Assembly: GCF_900101875.1 (NCBI RefSeq)
Contig: NZ_FNAI01000021.1
Span: 45,006 to 109,005 of the forward strand
Direction: 5' to 3'
DNA from: Mucilaginibacter pineti
Lineage (GTDB): Bacteria; Bacteroidota; Bacteroidia; Sphingobacteriales; Sphingobacteriaceae
DNA: 64,000 nt
In this document: positions 41,961 to 50,647 of the stretch, piece by piece
How positions within the stretch are numbered: the stretch's first letter is position 1
Layout of the letters: the number at the start of each line of letters is the position of its first letter
Program-made: the position numbers and the translations under genes
Notes under the pieces: model-generated
The model's database searches: none
Seen by the model: the letters and a program-made list of their open reading frames with translations, nothing else
What the model was told of the DNA's origin: nothing

Positions 41961-42584
41961 ATGATATTCCTGACCTTTTTTATCGGAGTTATTGCCAATT
42001 TCATTGGTTATATACCACCCGGAAACATCAACCTTACGCTCATACAAATCACCATAAACCGGGGAATAAAGGAGGCCGTGCGCTTTATTATCGCGTTTTC
42101 ATGTGTTGAATTTTTCTTTACCTATTTTATAATGCACGCCGCGCGCTGGCTCTCTGGCGAGCTAAGGCTGGGTGTAATTATTGATTGGGTAATGGTGATA
42201 CTGTTTGGTGTGCTTGGCACTATTACCTGGATACACCGTAAAAAACCACCAGAAACCCACTATTCCGAACATGCAAGTATTAAATATGGCATCCTGCTTG
42301 GCTTTTTAAACCCGATGCAAATTCCGTTTTGGATGGTTACGGGCACCTATTTAATTACCCACGAATGGATCTTAGATGGCAAGGTTGCCCTTGTGATATT
42401 TAGCATCGGTTCGGCAGCAGGCGCTTTTTTATGCTTGTTTCTTTATGCCAAATTTGCCAAATATATTCAAGGAAAGTTTGCATTGAGCACCAAGCTTATC
42501 AATACCAGCATTGCTATTTTATTTTTCTCTTTCGCAGCTTACCATATTGTGAAGCAAATTTATTTGTCGTTTTTTAAGCACTAA
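41961..42584 (+). CDS. LysE-family transporter
   Basis: A 207-residue membrane protein with about six hydrophobic segments and the LysE-type start IGYIPPGNINLTLIQITIN (PPGN in place of the usual PGP). It is shorter than many LysE but of usual length for this Bacteroidota group. The ATG at 41961 is chosen over an in-frame start at 41925 because the -7 box would fall inside the longer frame. LysE family members export amino acids, homoserine or cations; the substrate is unknown. The Nudix gene follows four bases later. Confidence 0.8.
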   Translation: MIFLTFFIGVIANFIGYIPPGNINLTLIQITINRGIKEAVRFIIAFSCVEFFFTYFIMHAARWLSGELRLGVIIDWVMVILFGVLGTITWIHRKKPPETHYSEHASIKYGILLGFLNPMQIPFWMVTGTYLITHEWILDGKVALVIFSIGSAAGAFLCLFLYAKFAKYIQGKFALSTKLINTSIAILFFSFAAYHIVKQIYLSFFKH

Positions 42585-42588
42585 AACC

Positions 42589-43149
42589 ATGCAGCACCCC
42601 GAAGATAACCCCTGGCAAATAACTTCCGAGAAGGCTATTTATAATAATCCCTGGATAAGTGTTACCGAGTACCAGGTCATCAACCCATCTGGCAATCCGG
42701 GAATTTATGGCAAACTGCATTATAAAAACCTGGCTATTGGCGTTTTGCCTTTGGATGAAGATATGAACACCTATCTTGTTGGTCAGTACCGCTTTGTGCT
42801 GAACCAGTACAGCTGGGAAATGCCCGAGGGCGGCGGCCCCGAAGGTACCGATCCACTGGAATCTGCAAAGCGCGAATTGCTGGAAGAAACCGGCCTTAAA
42901 GCTACACAGTGGACGGAAATTCAGCGTTTGCACCTCAGTAATTCGGTAAGCGATGAATTGAGCATTATTTATCTGGCCCGTAACCTGGCCCAGTTTGAGG
43001 CCGAACCCGAGGATACCGAGCAGTTGATCGTTAAAAAAATCCCTTTTGCGCAAATGTACCAGATGGTGTGCAACGGCGAGATCACCGATGCTATGACGGT
43101 TGCCGCGGTACTTAAAGTTCAGCTCATGATAACCGAAAACCGTTTATAA
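42589..43149 (+). CDS. Nudix hydrolase, ADP-ribose pyrophosphatase-like
   Basis: A 186-residue cytoplasmic protein. It begins with a strand region (NNPWISVTEYQVINPSGNPG) and carries a complete Nudix box: GPEGTDPLESAKRELLEETG followed by L, in which RELLEE supplies the metal-binding acids. The PEGG-type turn before the box and FEAEPEDTEQLIVKKIPF after it fit the NudF/ADP-ribose pyrophosphatase group. Starts four bases after the LysE stop, so the two genes are probably cotranscribed and coupled. Confidence 0.88.
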   Translation: MQHPEDNPWQITSEKAIYNNPWISVTEYQVINPSGNPGIYGKLHYKNLAIGVLPLDEDMNTYLVGQYRFVLNQYSWEMPEGGGPEGTDPLESAKRELLEETGLKATQWTEIQRLHLSNSVSDELSIIYLARNLAQFEAEPEDTEQLIVKKIPFAQMYQMVCNGEITDAMTVAAVLKVQLMITENRL

Positions 43150-43176
43150 AACAATCCCCATTTCCACAAAAAAACC

Positions 43177-43184
43177 TAAATTTG
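43177..43184 (+). promoter_or_regulatory. -7 box of plsC
   Basis: TAAATTTG, with the plsC ATG starting seven bases later (43192). Predicted leaderless or very short leader. Confidence 0.6.
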
Positions 43185-43191
43185 GCCGACG

Positions 43192-43923
43192 ATGAAGAAG
43201 TTTTTAGGCTATATTTTGTCCCCGTTTGCTATTATCGCATTCCTTTTAGTACTGGTGATATTTCACCCTTTGCAATGGATCATTTTCCGTTTTTTTGGCT
43301 ATTCCGCACATAAAAAAGTGGTGGACGTATTGAATTTTTGCCTGTTAAGTACTTTTTACATCAATGGTAATACGGTAACTTATGTTGATAAACAAAACCT
43401 GCCAACCGGCCGGCCTATCATTTTTTTGGCCAACCACCAAAGCTTGTTTGATATTCCGCCACTCATCTGGCATTTGCGTAAATACCACGCCAAATTCATT
43501 TCAAAAATTGAGCTTACTAAAGGCATCCCATCCATATCTTATAATTTAAAGCACGGCGGCGGCGCTAATATCGATCGTAAAGATCCGCGCCAATCCATTA
43601 CCGAAATTGTGAAACTGGCCAACCGCATGAAGGAAAATAAATGGTCGGCAGTGATATTCCCCGAGGGAACACGCTCAAAAGATGGCACGGTGAAAAGCTT
43701 TCAGAGCGGCGGTATTGCCACCATATTAAAAAAATGCCCAGAGGCATTGCTTGTGCCTATTGCCATAAAAGATTCCTGGAAAATGATCCGTTACGGATTG
43801 TACCCGCTCAATTCATTTACCCCCATGACCTGGACTGTGCTTGAACCCATTGAACCCGGCAAAACCCCGGTTGAAGAACTGGTACTACAGGCCGAAAACC
43901 GGATCAGGGAAGCGTTGGCTTGA
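43192..43923 (+). CDS. plsC: 1-acyl-sn-glycerol-3-phosphate acyltransferase
   Basis: A 243-residue membrane-associated acyltransferase that makes phosphatidic acid from lysophosphatidic acid. One or two N-terminal hydrophobic segments (about 1-40) precede the PlsC domain. The catalytic motif is NHQSLFD (HX4D). The second block is LKHGGGANIDRKDPRQS and the third FPEGTRSKDGTVKSFQSG, which binds the glycerol phosphate. Its own promoter is predicted 8-15 bases upstream, although it follows the Nudix gene by 42 bases on the same strand. Confidence 0.93.
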   Translation: MKKFLGYILSPFAIIAFLLVLVIFHPLQWIIFRFFGYSAHKKVVDVLNFCLLSTFYINGNTVTYVDKQNLPTGRPIIFLANHQSLFDIPPLIWHLRKYHAKFISKIELTKGIPSISYNLKHGGGANIDRKDPRQSITEIVKLANRMKENKWSAVIFPEGTRSKDGTVKSFQSGGIATILKKCPEALLVPIAIKDSWKMIRYGLYPLNSFTPMTWTVLEPIEPGKTPVEELVLQAENRIREALA

Positions 43924-44509
43924 TTTTGGATTTCGGAATTGGAATTTCGGATTTTGTCTGAACCTTGATTTATAGATTTAACATAATTTAAGGATTATCG
44001 GGATTTACACGATTTTAATTCTAAATATTCATTAATTCTGAAAATTCACATTCAGACAACCCACGTTAGGGATTGCAGCGGATACCGGCCTTGCGGCTAA
44101 GGCCTTGTGCAGTATGAGCGGAAAGCCTGGCCGCAGGCAACGCCATTATTTAAGCGATGAGTTATTAAACCCTCACCCCATAAAAAAATAACAAATCCCC
44201 AATTCTATAAATCCCCGTTAACACAAATCTCACTCCATAAAAAATTCTGCGAATCTATAAATCCCGGTTCAGACAATTCTCATCTTCAAAAGTCTTGCGA
44301 ATCTCTTAATCCTCTAAATCAAGGTTCAGACAATCCAATAAATCCGAACAACCCCCATAAATCCCGCCCAATTATTTCTCCAACCTGTTAATATTCAGGC
44401 AAATGTTAACAAATAAATCACACCTTGTTTACGTTTATATGAAAGCTAATCGCTTATTTTTATAGACCCATAAAACGGGTCAGCAAAAATTCACTAAAAT
44501 CAATTTTTT
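43924..44509. repeat. 586-bp gap filled with short repeat families
   Basis: No gene is seen. Contents in order: ATTTCGGAATTGGAATTTCGG motifs (43926-43955, like those near the tRNA gene), TCTGAACCTTGATTTATAG (43957), an ACGTTAGGGATTGCAGCGG segment with a GGCCTTGCGGCTAAGGCC palindrome (44063-44105), then AT-rich units with three GGTTCAGACAA/CATTCAGACAA copies (44049, 44267, 44325). TAnnTTTG-like promoter signal for the following gene is not clear. Confidence 0.75.
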
Positions 44510-44983
44510 ATGACCTGGAGAAAATTCAGCGGCGAAGTGATCCAAACGCCCATTATGGAAGAGGTTGAAAAGGCAATTGAACGCGAAGCCGCCCTCGGTA
44601 ACAAACTCAAAGTATGTATTGGAACAGATTCGCAGGTAAAGGGCAGTGTAACTGATTTTGCTACGGTGATTGTTTTTTTACGTGAAAAACGCGGCGCTTT
44701 TATGTTCATACACCAGGAACGTACATCGCAAAAAATGACCATCAAGGAGCGTATGCTAAGCGAAGTGCAAAAATCTATTGACATTGCTTACAAACTTTGC
44801 GATCTGCTTGACTTGTACGATGTGGAACTGGAGGTACATGCCGATATTAACACCAACCCGATGTTTAAATCGAACGCGGCCCTGCACGAGGCTATGGGTT
44901 ATATTTTAAGTATGGGCTTTGTGTTTAAAGCCAAACCAGAAGCGTTTGCCAGCTCATACTGCGCCAATAAAATAGTGCAGTAA
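44510..44983 (+). CDS. YkuK/RNase H-like family protein
   Basis: A 157-residue protein of the YkuK (formerly DUF458) family, with an RNase H-like fold. The first catalytic-type Asp is in VCIGTDSQVKG, and a second conserved block VHADINTNPMFKSNAALHEA with a C-terminal helix GYILSMGF completes the fold. Family members in Bacillus are uncharacterised; a nuclease role is inferred from the fold. The ATG at 44510 sits at the family start. It is preceded by a 586-base repeat-rich gap and followed 60 bases later by the sulfurtransferase gene. Confidence 0.85.
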   Translation: MTWRKFSGEVIQTPIMEEVEKAIEREAALGNKLKVCIGTDSQVKGSVTDFATVIVFLREKRGAFMFIHQERTSQKMTIKERMLSEVQKSIDIAYKLCDLLDLYDVELEVHADINTNPMFKSNAALHEAMGYILSMGFVFKAKPEAFASSYCANKIVQ

Positions 44984-45010
44984 AAAGCATAAAACTCAAA
45001 ATGGGGTAGT

Positions 45011-45018
45011 TATATTTG
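45011..45018 (+). promoter_or_regulatory. -7 box of the sulfurtransferase gene
   Basis: TATATTTG 26 bases before the ATG at 45044, matching TAnnTTTG and giving an ordinary short leader. Confidence 0.5.
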
Positions 45019-45043
45019 GTTTTCATTACAAACCGGATATACT

Positions 45044-45880
45044 ATGTTGCCACTGATTGAAATTAACGCCCCGGCTTTTGCCGGTGCGAACACCATACTT
45101 ATCGATGCCCGTGCCGGGAAAGATACCCATGACCGATACCTTGCCGGTCACCTTAAAAACGCTGCCCATGTTGACCTGGACAGGGACCTGGCTGCCGAAG
45201 TTACCGACGCCGCCAAAGGCGGACGCCATCCCTTACCCAATATAAATGATTTTGCTACCCTGTTGGGCAAACTTGGCATTACGCCAAACAGCCATGTAAT
45301 AGTGTATGACGATAAAGCCGGCGCATTTGGCGGTGCTCGTTTTTGGTGGATGCTGCGCGCCATTGGCCATACCAACGTGCAGGTATTAAACGGCGGTTTA
45401 CAGGCTGCTGTAAACGCCGGTATTGAACTAAGCAAGGAAGAATACACACCTACCCCGGTTGCTGCGTACCCCGTGCCTGCTCAATTTGAAGGCACGGTAG
45501 ATATTAAAGAAACCGCTATAGCCGCTCAATCTGCAAACCGCATGGTAATTGATGTGCGTGAAACCCCACGTTATTTGGGCCAAACAGAACCGCTGGATCT
45601 TATTGCCGGTCATATACCGGGTGCTTATAACCTGCCCTACACTTTTAATTTGGGTGCCGATGGCCGGTATCTTGATGCCGAAACCCTGAAAACAAAATAT
45701 GAGGAAACCATTGGCGAAGTGGCCCCGGAGAACGTCATTGTACACTGCGGATCGGGTGTTACGGCTTGCCACACGCTTTTAGGGATGGAACATGCAGGCA
45801 TCAGCGGACCACAATTATACGTTGGCTCGTGGAGCGAGTGGTCGCGCCGGGGGCTGCCAATTGGTACAACCGAGCGATAG
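45044..45880 (+). CDS. sseA: Sulfurtransferase, rhodanese tandem (SseA type)
   Basis: A 278-residue protein with two rhodanese domains: an inactive N-terminal one (IDARAGKDTHDRYLAGHL) and an active C-terminal one with the loop VHCGSGVTACH, in which CGSGVT matches the 3-mercaptopyruvate sulfurtransferase type. The linker includes QAAVNAGIELSKEEY. Transfers sulfur from mercaptopyruvate or thiosulfate to acceptors such as cyanide or thioredoxin. A promoter box lies 26 bases upstream; the SRPBCC gene follows after 45 bases. Confidence 0.92.
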   Translation: MLPLIEINAPAFAGANTILIDARAGKDTHDRYLAGHLKNAAHVDLDRDLAAEVTDAAKGGRHPLPNINDFATLLGKLGITPNSHVIVYDDKAGAFGGARFWWMLRAIGHTNVQVLNGGLQAAVNAGIELSKEEYTPTPVAAYPVPAQFEGTVDIKETAIAAQSANRMVIDVRETPRYLGQTEPLDLIAGHIPGAYNLPYTFNLGADGRYLDAETLKTKYEETIGEVAPENVIVHCGSGVTACHTLLGMEHAGISGPQLYVGSWSEWSRRGLPIGTTER

Positions 45881-45925
45881 TTTTCGAAAAGTAAAACAAT
45901 TACGTACTTTTATTGTCGAGTATTT

Positions 45926-46399
45926 GTGAAAACATACGCTTTAAAAACTGAGCAAAAAATCCCTATCCCTTTGGATGAGGCATGGGATTTTTTCTCATCG
46001 CCGCTGAACCTGGCCAAAATTACCCCGCCCGAAATGAGTTTCGTGGTAACATCAGATTATACCCAGGATACCAAGATGTATGCGGGTATGATAATCACCT
46101 ACAAAATTTCGCCGCTGCTGGGTATAAAAATGAACTGGATGACGGAGATAACCCACGTTGCCGATAAACAGTATTTTGTAGATGAGCAGCGTTTTGGCCC
46201 ATATGCGCTTTGGCATCATCAGCACCATTTTAAGGAGATAAAGGGCGGCGTTGTGATGACCGATATCCTTAATTATGCCATACCATACGGCGTAATAGGC
46301 CGCATAACCAATACCGTTTTTGTTGGCAAACAAATTGAAAAGATATTTGCCTTTAGAGAAAAGGCTATTGAGCAGTTGTTTGGGGTGTACAAGGTATAA
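45926..46399 (+). CDS. SRPBCC family ligand-binding protein
   Basis: A 157-residue START/SRPBCC-type protein (KIPIPLDEAWDFFSSPLNLAKITPPEMSF at the start, spanning the first strand and helix). The pattern of strand, two helices, six strands and the C-terminal helix ending in REKAIEQLF is complete. The start is GTG (45926); no better in-frame start was found. Members bind lipids or hydrophobic ligands or act as polyketide cyclases; no specific ligand is visible. Its neighbours do not explain it. Confidence 0.8.
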   Translation: MKTYALKTEQKIPIPLDEAWDFFSSPLNLAKITPPEMSFVVTSDYTQDTKMYAGMIITYKISPLLGIKMNWMTEITHVADKQYFVDEQRFGPYALWHHQHHFKEIKGGVVMTDILNYAIPYGVIGRITNTVFVGKQIEKIFAFREKAIEQLFGVYKV

Positions 46400-46474
46400 C
46401 AGCTAACTCTTTTCTTCAACAAGGTAATAAATATAAAAGGGATTTGTATAAATAACTGCCGTTTATCATCGCTT

Positions 46475-46620
46475 AGCCCCATCGGGGCTCCGTGTTTATA
46501 GCCCTAATCAAAGAGGCATGGCTCCGTAGGTGCCTCCTTATTTAACAGGAAACTCCTATGGAGCTATTGATTTGCTTAAAATTCCTATAAACACGAAACT
46601 CCTACGGAGTAAAGGCTTGG
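46475..46620. repeat. CTCCGTAGGAG/CTCCTACGGAG-type repeat region
   Basis: CCCATCGGGGCTCCG, GGCTCCGTAGGTGCC, ACTCCTATGGAGCTA and ACTCCTACGGAGTAA recur within 150 bases, with TTTATAGCC and inverted TATAAACACG flanks. No gene is seen in 46400-46683. Confidence 0.8.
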
Positions 46621-46683
46621 TTTATTTTCTCTGCCTTTTTATGAGTGGTTACTTTCAGCAGAAGACCTTTTAAAATAACAACC

Positions 46684-46995
46684 TCACCCCTTCAACCTGA
46701 ACACCATACCATCCATATCTTCGGTTATCCTTATCTGGCAGGCAAGGCGGCTGTCGGTGCCTGCATCCGGCAGGGTATCAAGCAGGTCCAGTTCGTTATC
46801 AGTTGGGTGAAAATATTGCTCGGGGCCTTCCAATACCTGCACATGGCAAGTGGCGCAAAGCGCCATGCCGCCACATGTAGCCAGTATATCATATTCTGAA
46901 GCTTTTAAAACTTCCATCAGGCTAAGGTTAATCCCCTCGGGTATTTCCACCGGAACGCGTTGCCCGGCCTGGTCTTCAATAACTAAGTTAATCAT
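46684..46995 (-). CDS. 2Fe-2S ferredoxin (adrenodoxin-like)
   Basis: A 103-residue soluble electron carrier. The 2Fe-2S ligands are visible in TCGGMALCATCHVQV and the late RLACQIRI, giving a CX5CX2C...C pattern typical of adrenodoxin/isc-type ferredoxins. Its start lies two bases after the end of the flavoprotein gene, so the two are almost certainly one operon and likely reaction partners: NADPH to flavoprotein to ferredoxin to an unknown acceptor. Confidence 0.92.
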   Translation of the reverse strand: MINLVIEDQAGQRVPVEIPEGINLSLMEVLKASEYDILATCGGMALCATCHVQVLEGPEQYFHPTDNELDLLDTLPDAGTDSRLACQIRITEDMDGMVFRLKG

Positions 46996-46997
46996 AA

Positions 46998-48008
46998 TTA
47001 AAAGGCGCTTACGCCGTAAACTGTAGTGTATTTAAAACTTAACTTTTGTTCTGGATAAACATATTTGAAAGCGCTTTGGGCCATCAGCGCGGCTTCGTGA
47101 AAACCGCATAGTATCAGCTTTAGCTTACCCGGATAGGTATTGATATCGCCAATGGCATAAATACGTTCTACATTGGTACTGTAGTCAACCGTATCAACCA
47201 CAATGGCCGATCTATCTATATTCAAACCCCAATCGGCAATGGGACCCAGTTTGGGGCTCAGGCCGAACAGCGGGATAAAATGATCAGCGGCTATGTGACT
47301 TACCTCATTATTACGATCAAGCAGGGTTATTTCCTGTAAATGGCCTTCTCCGGTTAGTGCAACTACGTTTGATTTGAGAATGAGGTCTATCTTACCTTCT
47401 TTGGCCAGCTCAAAAACCTTTTCGGCTGAATCAGGCACGCCCCTGAACGTATCGCCTCGGTGAATAAGCGTAACGCGTTCGGCAACGTTGGCTAAAAAAA
47501 TAGCCCAGTCAAGTGCAGAATCACCGCCACCTGCTAAAACTACCCTGCGATCTCTGAATATTTCAGGGTTTTTAACCATATAGGCCACGCCTTTGCCTTC
47601 AAAATCAAGCAGGCGGTCAATCTCCGGCTTGCGGGGTTCAAAGCAGCCCAGGCCGCCGGCAATTACTACTACCTGGCAATGTACGGTTGTATGATCATTG
47701 GTTTGGATAATATAGGAGCCATCATCATTACGATTAAGGGTTTCTACCCGCTCGCCCAGGCTGAATGTTGGATGAAAGGGGGCTATCTGCTCCATCAGCC
47801 TGTCTACCAGTTGCTGGGCGGTAACTTCGGGATAGCCCGGAATATCATAAATGGGTTTATGCGGATAAATTTCGGAAAGCTGACCGCCAAACTGTGGCAG
47901 CACATCAATTAAATGGCAGCGCATTTTTAAAAGTCCGGCTTCAAAAACAGCAAATAAACCAACCGGGCCCGCGCCTATAATGCAAATATCAGTAGTAATT
48001 TGTTCCAT
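46998..48008 (-). CDS. Ferredoxin-NADP+ reductase (TrxB-like type)
   Basis: A 336-residue flavoprotein with FAD-binding GAGPVGLFAVFEAGLL at the start and an NADPH site around GGGDSALDWAI. It resembles thioredoxin reductase but lacks the CxxC redox pair, as in the TrxB-like FNRs of Bacillus and Bacteroidota. The C-terminal part has GDINTYPGKLKLILCGFHEA, which binds FAD. It passes electrons between NADPH and the adjacent ferredoxin. The LysR gene lies 75 bases upstream on the same strand. Confidence 0.93.
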   Translation of the reverse strand: MEQITTDICIIGAGPVGLFAVFEAGLLKMRCHLIDVLPQFGGQLSEIYPHKPIYDIPGYPEVTAQQLVDRLMEQIAPFHPTFSLGERVETLNRNDDGSYIIQTNDHTTVHCQVVVIAGGLGCFEPRKPEIDRLLDFEGKGVAYMVKNPEIFRDRRVVLAGGGDSALDWAIFLANVAERVTLIHRGDTFRGVPDSAEKVFELAKEGKIDLILKSNVVALTGEGHLQEITLLDRNNEVSHIAADHFIPLFGLSPKLGPIADWGLNIDRSAIVVDTVDYSTNVERIYAIGDINTYPGKLKLILCGFHEAALMAQSAFKYVYPEQKLSFKYTTVYGVSAF

Positions 48009-48083
48009 ACATCGCTAATTAATTCAGCACTCAAAGGTGCCTGAAAAGCGATGAGCAATCAAATGATATATAGTAATGCTCAA

Positions 48084-48983
48084 TTACTTTAAGTTATAAT
48101 TGGCAAGACAAAAACGTTTGAAAAGATCAATGAGTTTACTGTTTTTGCCATGTAACTGGATAAACTGAAAGGTGCGGAAAATTTCGAGGCCCTTAATATC
48201 TATAATCGTTAGTTCGTTATATTTCAGTTCACTCACAACCGACTGTATAGACAGGAATGTAGCTGTATCGGAGTATAAAAGATACTGTTTTATAGCGATG
48301 CTGCTCTCGAGTTGAATTTCAACATGGAGGTCTTTTGGATTGATGCCGGCATCGGTAAGGGCGCTGAAAATAACATCGAGCGTACCTGAGCCGGCCTCGC
48401 GCAGCACCAGCGGGATACCCAACAATTGTTTGGGATTGATTTCGGCTTTTTTTGATAACTTATTGTTTGCCTTGGTTACCAATACAATTTCGTCCTTAGC
48501 AAATGAGGAGTAAGCCAGCTGCGGCGAATGGGCAGCGCCTTCAACAATTGCAATATCTATTTTCTCCTCCAATATCAGTTGCGATATATAGTCGGTATTA
48601 CCCTGTATAAAATTGAAGCTGATATCGGGATAGGTCTTTTTAAACAGGGCGAGTATTTTGGGTAAAATGGTTTGCGCTACCGTTGTACTTGCGCCAATGT
48701 GCAGCGTACCGGCCTCTATATTATTAAGCTGCGCCAACTCAGTTTCCAGGGCGGTATAGGTCTGGAAGATCTTTTCAGCATATTGCACCAGCACTTTGCC
48801 TGCAACCGTAAGGGCAATATTATTGCCATTACGCTTAAACAACTGCACATTCAACTGTTGTTCTAACTCTTTTATGTGCTTGGTAACAGCAGGCTGGGTA
48901 ATAAACAACTCATTAGCCGCTTTAGTAAAGCTAAGCCGCTGCGCCACCGTATAAAACACCTTAAGCCTGAAATCGAATATCAT
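48084..48983 (-). CDS. LysR-family transcriptional regulator
   Basis: A 299-residue LTTR. The winged helix-turn-helix is at residues about 1-60 (YTVAQRLSFTKAANELFITQ, then PAVTKHIKELEQQL). The effector-binding domain (about 90-295) has the standard two-lobe layout, for example LHIGASTTVAQTILP and IDIAIVEG. It sits between the OsmC and FNR genes and most likely controls this redox cluster, probably in response to oxidative or sulfur signals, but no binding site is visible. It could alternatively serve only itself. Confidence 0.92.
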   Translation of the reverse strand: MIFDFRLKVFYTVAQRLSFTKAANELFITQPAVTKHIKELEQQLNVQLFKRNGNNIALTVAGKVLVQYAEKIFQTYTALETELAQLNNIEAGTLHIGASTTVAQTILPKILALFKKTYPDISFNFIQGNTDYISQLILEEKIDIAIVEGAAHSPQLAYSSFAKDEIVLVTKANNKLSKKAEINPKQLLGIPLVLREAGSGTLDVIFSALTDAGINPKDLHVEIQLESSIAIKQYLLYSDTATFLSIQSVVSELKYNELTIIDIKGLEIFRTFQFIQLHGKNSKLIDLFKRFCLANYNLK

Positions 48984-49028
48984 GGTGCTAAATTTAGCGC
49001 TTTTAATGAATAATGTGAGTGCCGGTTA

Positions 49029-49505
49029 CTATAGCTGATCTGCTATAAGATACTCCGCCTGGTGCAGTATGGGGAAATTACAGGAATTGGCTATAAAACA
49101 CAGCTCATTTGCTTTATGATGCAGCTCGTCGGCCTTTTCCATCATGTTTTTATTTTGCAGGGTGATGGTAGGTTTTAAAATGACCTGCGTAAAACGACCG
49201 CCTCCATCGGCATTTTCTATCATGGTACCCTCGGCATGATCAACATAAGCGGTAACTATTACGCCGGCAGTTGTGCAAAGGTGCAGATACCATAGCATAT
49301 GACAGGCAGATATGGATGAAAGCAACAGATCCTCCGGACTATACATTGTAGCATCACCACGAAAATTGGGATCTGACGAGCCCTGAATGACTTTCTTACC
49401 ATTTATATTGATGACATGACTGCGCTCGTATGACTTGTAGTCTTTAGTTCCCTGGCCGGTATTACCCATCCAGGTTATATTGGCATTGTAGCGGTGATGC
49501 TTCAT
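49029..49505 (-). CDS. OsmC-family peroxidase-like protein
   Basis: A 158-residue OsmC-like protein. The two conserved cysteines of the family lie in SACHMLWYLHLC and FIANSCNFPI. The N-terminal part has NPNITW-like strands (YNANITWMGNTGQGTKDY). OsmC/Ohr proteins reduce organic hydroperoxides, using a dithiol carrier; this fits a redox cluster with FNR and ferredoxin. It starts ten bases after the NTF2-like gene, and the LysR gene follows after 45 bases. Confidence 0.88.
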   Translation of the reverse strand: MKHHRYNANITWMGNTGQGTKDYKSYERSHVININGKKVIQGSSDPNFRGDATMYSPEDLLLSSISACHMLWYLHLCTTAGVIVTAYVDHAEGTMIENADGGGRFTQVILKPTITLQNKNMMEKADELHHKANELCFIANSCNFPILHQAEYLIADQL

Positions 49506-49515
49506 GCTTTAATAA

Positions 49516-49968
49516 TTAACTATTTACCCTGTCGGCTATAATTTGATGCGCCATTTTGGGCAGGCTTGTGTTGCCGCTTTGTCTGTCGTAATTTATTTTA
49601 TGATAGTTAATTAACCACTTGCTGTTTTCTTTTACCAATTTGGTTTGGTAGGTTGCAATAACTGTCCACACTTCGCTACCGATAAAATGATCTGCAGTGG
49701 TGCTGTATTGTGCCTCTGCCTCGTGACCGTGCAACTGCACTTTAAATGACGATAACTGATGATTTGTACTATCGAAACCGGGCAAAAAATCGGCCCATCC
49801 TGCTACCACCTGCTCAGGCGTTTGTGTTTCGGCTTCACCGCCCTTCATTGATGTATAATCAACGAAAACACTTGGCGCCATTACGCTTTGCACCAATTCC
49901 CAATCCCTCGCATCGGCACCTTTAAATAAATTTGTTATTGCTGCTACTATTTTTGGACCTTCTTCCAT
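49516..49968 (-). CDS. NTF2-like/SnoaL-type protein
   Basis: A 150-residue single-domain protein with the NTF2-like cone fold: AAITNLFKGADARDWELVQSV at the start, then DYTSMKGGEAETQTPEQVVAGW and WTVIATYQTKLVKENSKWLI. Such domains occur in ketosteroid isomerases, SnoaL cyclases and many unassigned proteins; nothing here selects between them. First gene of the minus-strand redox cluster (NTF2, osmC, lysR, FNR, ferredoxin). Confidence 0.78.
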   Translation of the reverse strand: MEEGPKIVAAITNLFKGADARDWELVQSVMAPSVFVDYTSMKGGEAETQTPEQVVAGWADFLPGFDSTNHQLSSFKVQLHGHEAEAQYSTTADHFIGSEVWTVIATYQTKLVKENSKWLINYHKINYDRQSGNTSLPKMAHQIIADRVNS

Positions 49969-50035
49969 GTTTATTAGATGCTGAATTACCGGATTTGTTT
50001 CAATCCGAAATAATAATTAAAGATAGGCAAACTTT

Positions 50036-50647
50036 TTATTCTGCATCTTTTGTTTGTATTAACTGGTTGTTTATAGCCTCCAGTTTTTCAATGGCGGCAT
50101 TCAATTCGCTTCGTTGTTTTTTAATGGTGCGTGGTTTTATGTAAAAATAAACAATCGCCATCCATCCGAAAAGGCTGATATAAGTGACACTACCCCAAAC
50201 AGAATTCATCTTCCGAACAAATTCTATCATATACAAAAGCATTCCTGCCGATAGAAACAAAAAATATAAATTCATTATCCGGGTTTGGATAAACTCCTGT
50301 TTTTTACGGATGGATAAAAGTGCTGTTAAATAGGCAAAGGTATCGGCCTCCGGCTTGCCGGAAAAAAGGTCCACAAGCAAGCGATTACTTGCTGCCAAAA
50401 ATAAAACAATGGCAAATATTACCAATACCCCTCCTGCTTTGGTTGTGATGAGGCTGGTATGGCTTGTAAAACCCGGCACAAAAACATACAATAGTACAGT
50501 GGCGATCAACACAATATTTAGCAAAATCAATTTATTCCTGGTTTTATGTTTCAGGTTTTTTGCCTTTTTTATTACCTCAGTGATATCCGGCTTTGCCATA
50601 GCTTCCTGCTGCTGCCAAAGGGCTTTAAAATCAATATTGCTGCTCAT
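50036..50647 (-). CDS. Membrane protein coupled to an ECF sigma factor
   Basis: A 203-residue protein with about four transmembrane segments (LILLNIVLIATVLLYVFVPG, AGGVLVIFAIVLFLAASN, LYFLFLSAGMLLYMIEFV, YISLFGWMAIVYFYI) and a charged C-terminal tail that may be coiled (NAAIEKLEAINNQLIQ). The soluble N-terminus (SNIDFKALWQQQEA) is about 30 residues. It overlaps the end of the sigma-factor gene by 17 bases, so it is translationally coupled and is a candidate anti-sigma factor or regulator, though no classic anti-sigma domain is recognised. Confidence 0.75.
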   Translation of the reverse strand: MSSNIDFKALWQQQEAMAKPDITEVIKKAKNLKHKTRNKLILLNIVLIATVLLYVFVPGFTSHTSLITTKAGGVLVIFAIVLFLAASNRLLVDLFSGKPEADTFAYLTALLSIRKKQEFIQTRIMNLYFLFLSAGMLLYMIEFVRKMNSVWGSVTYISLFGWMAIVYFYIKPRTIKKQRSELNAAIEKLEAINNQLIQTKDAE

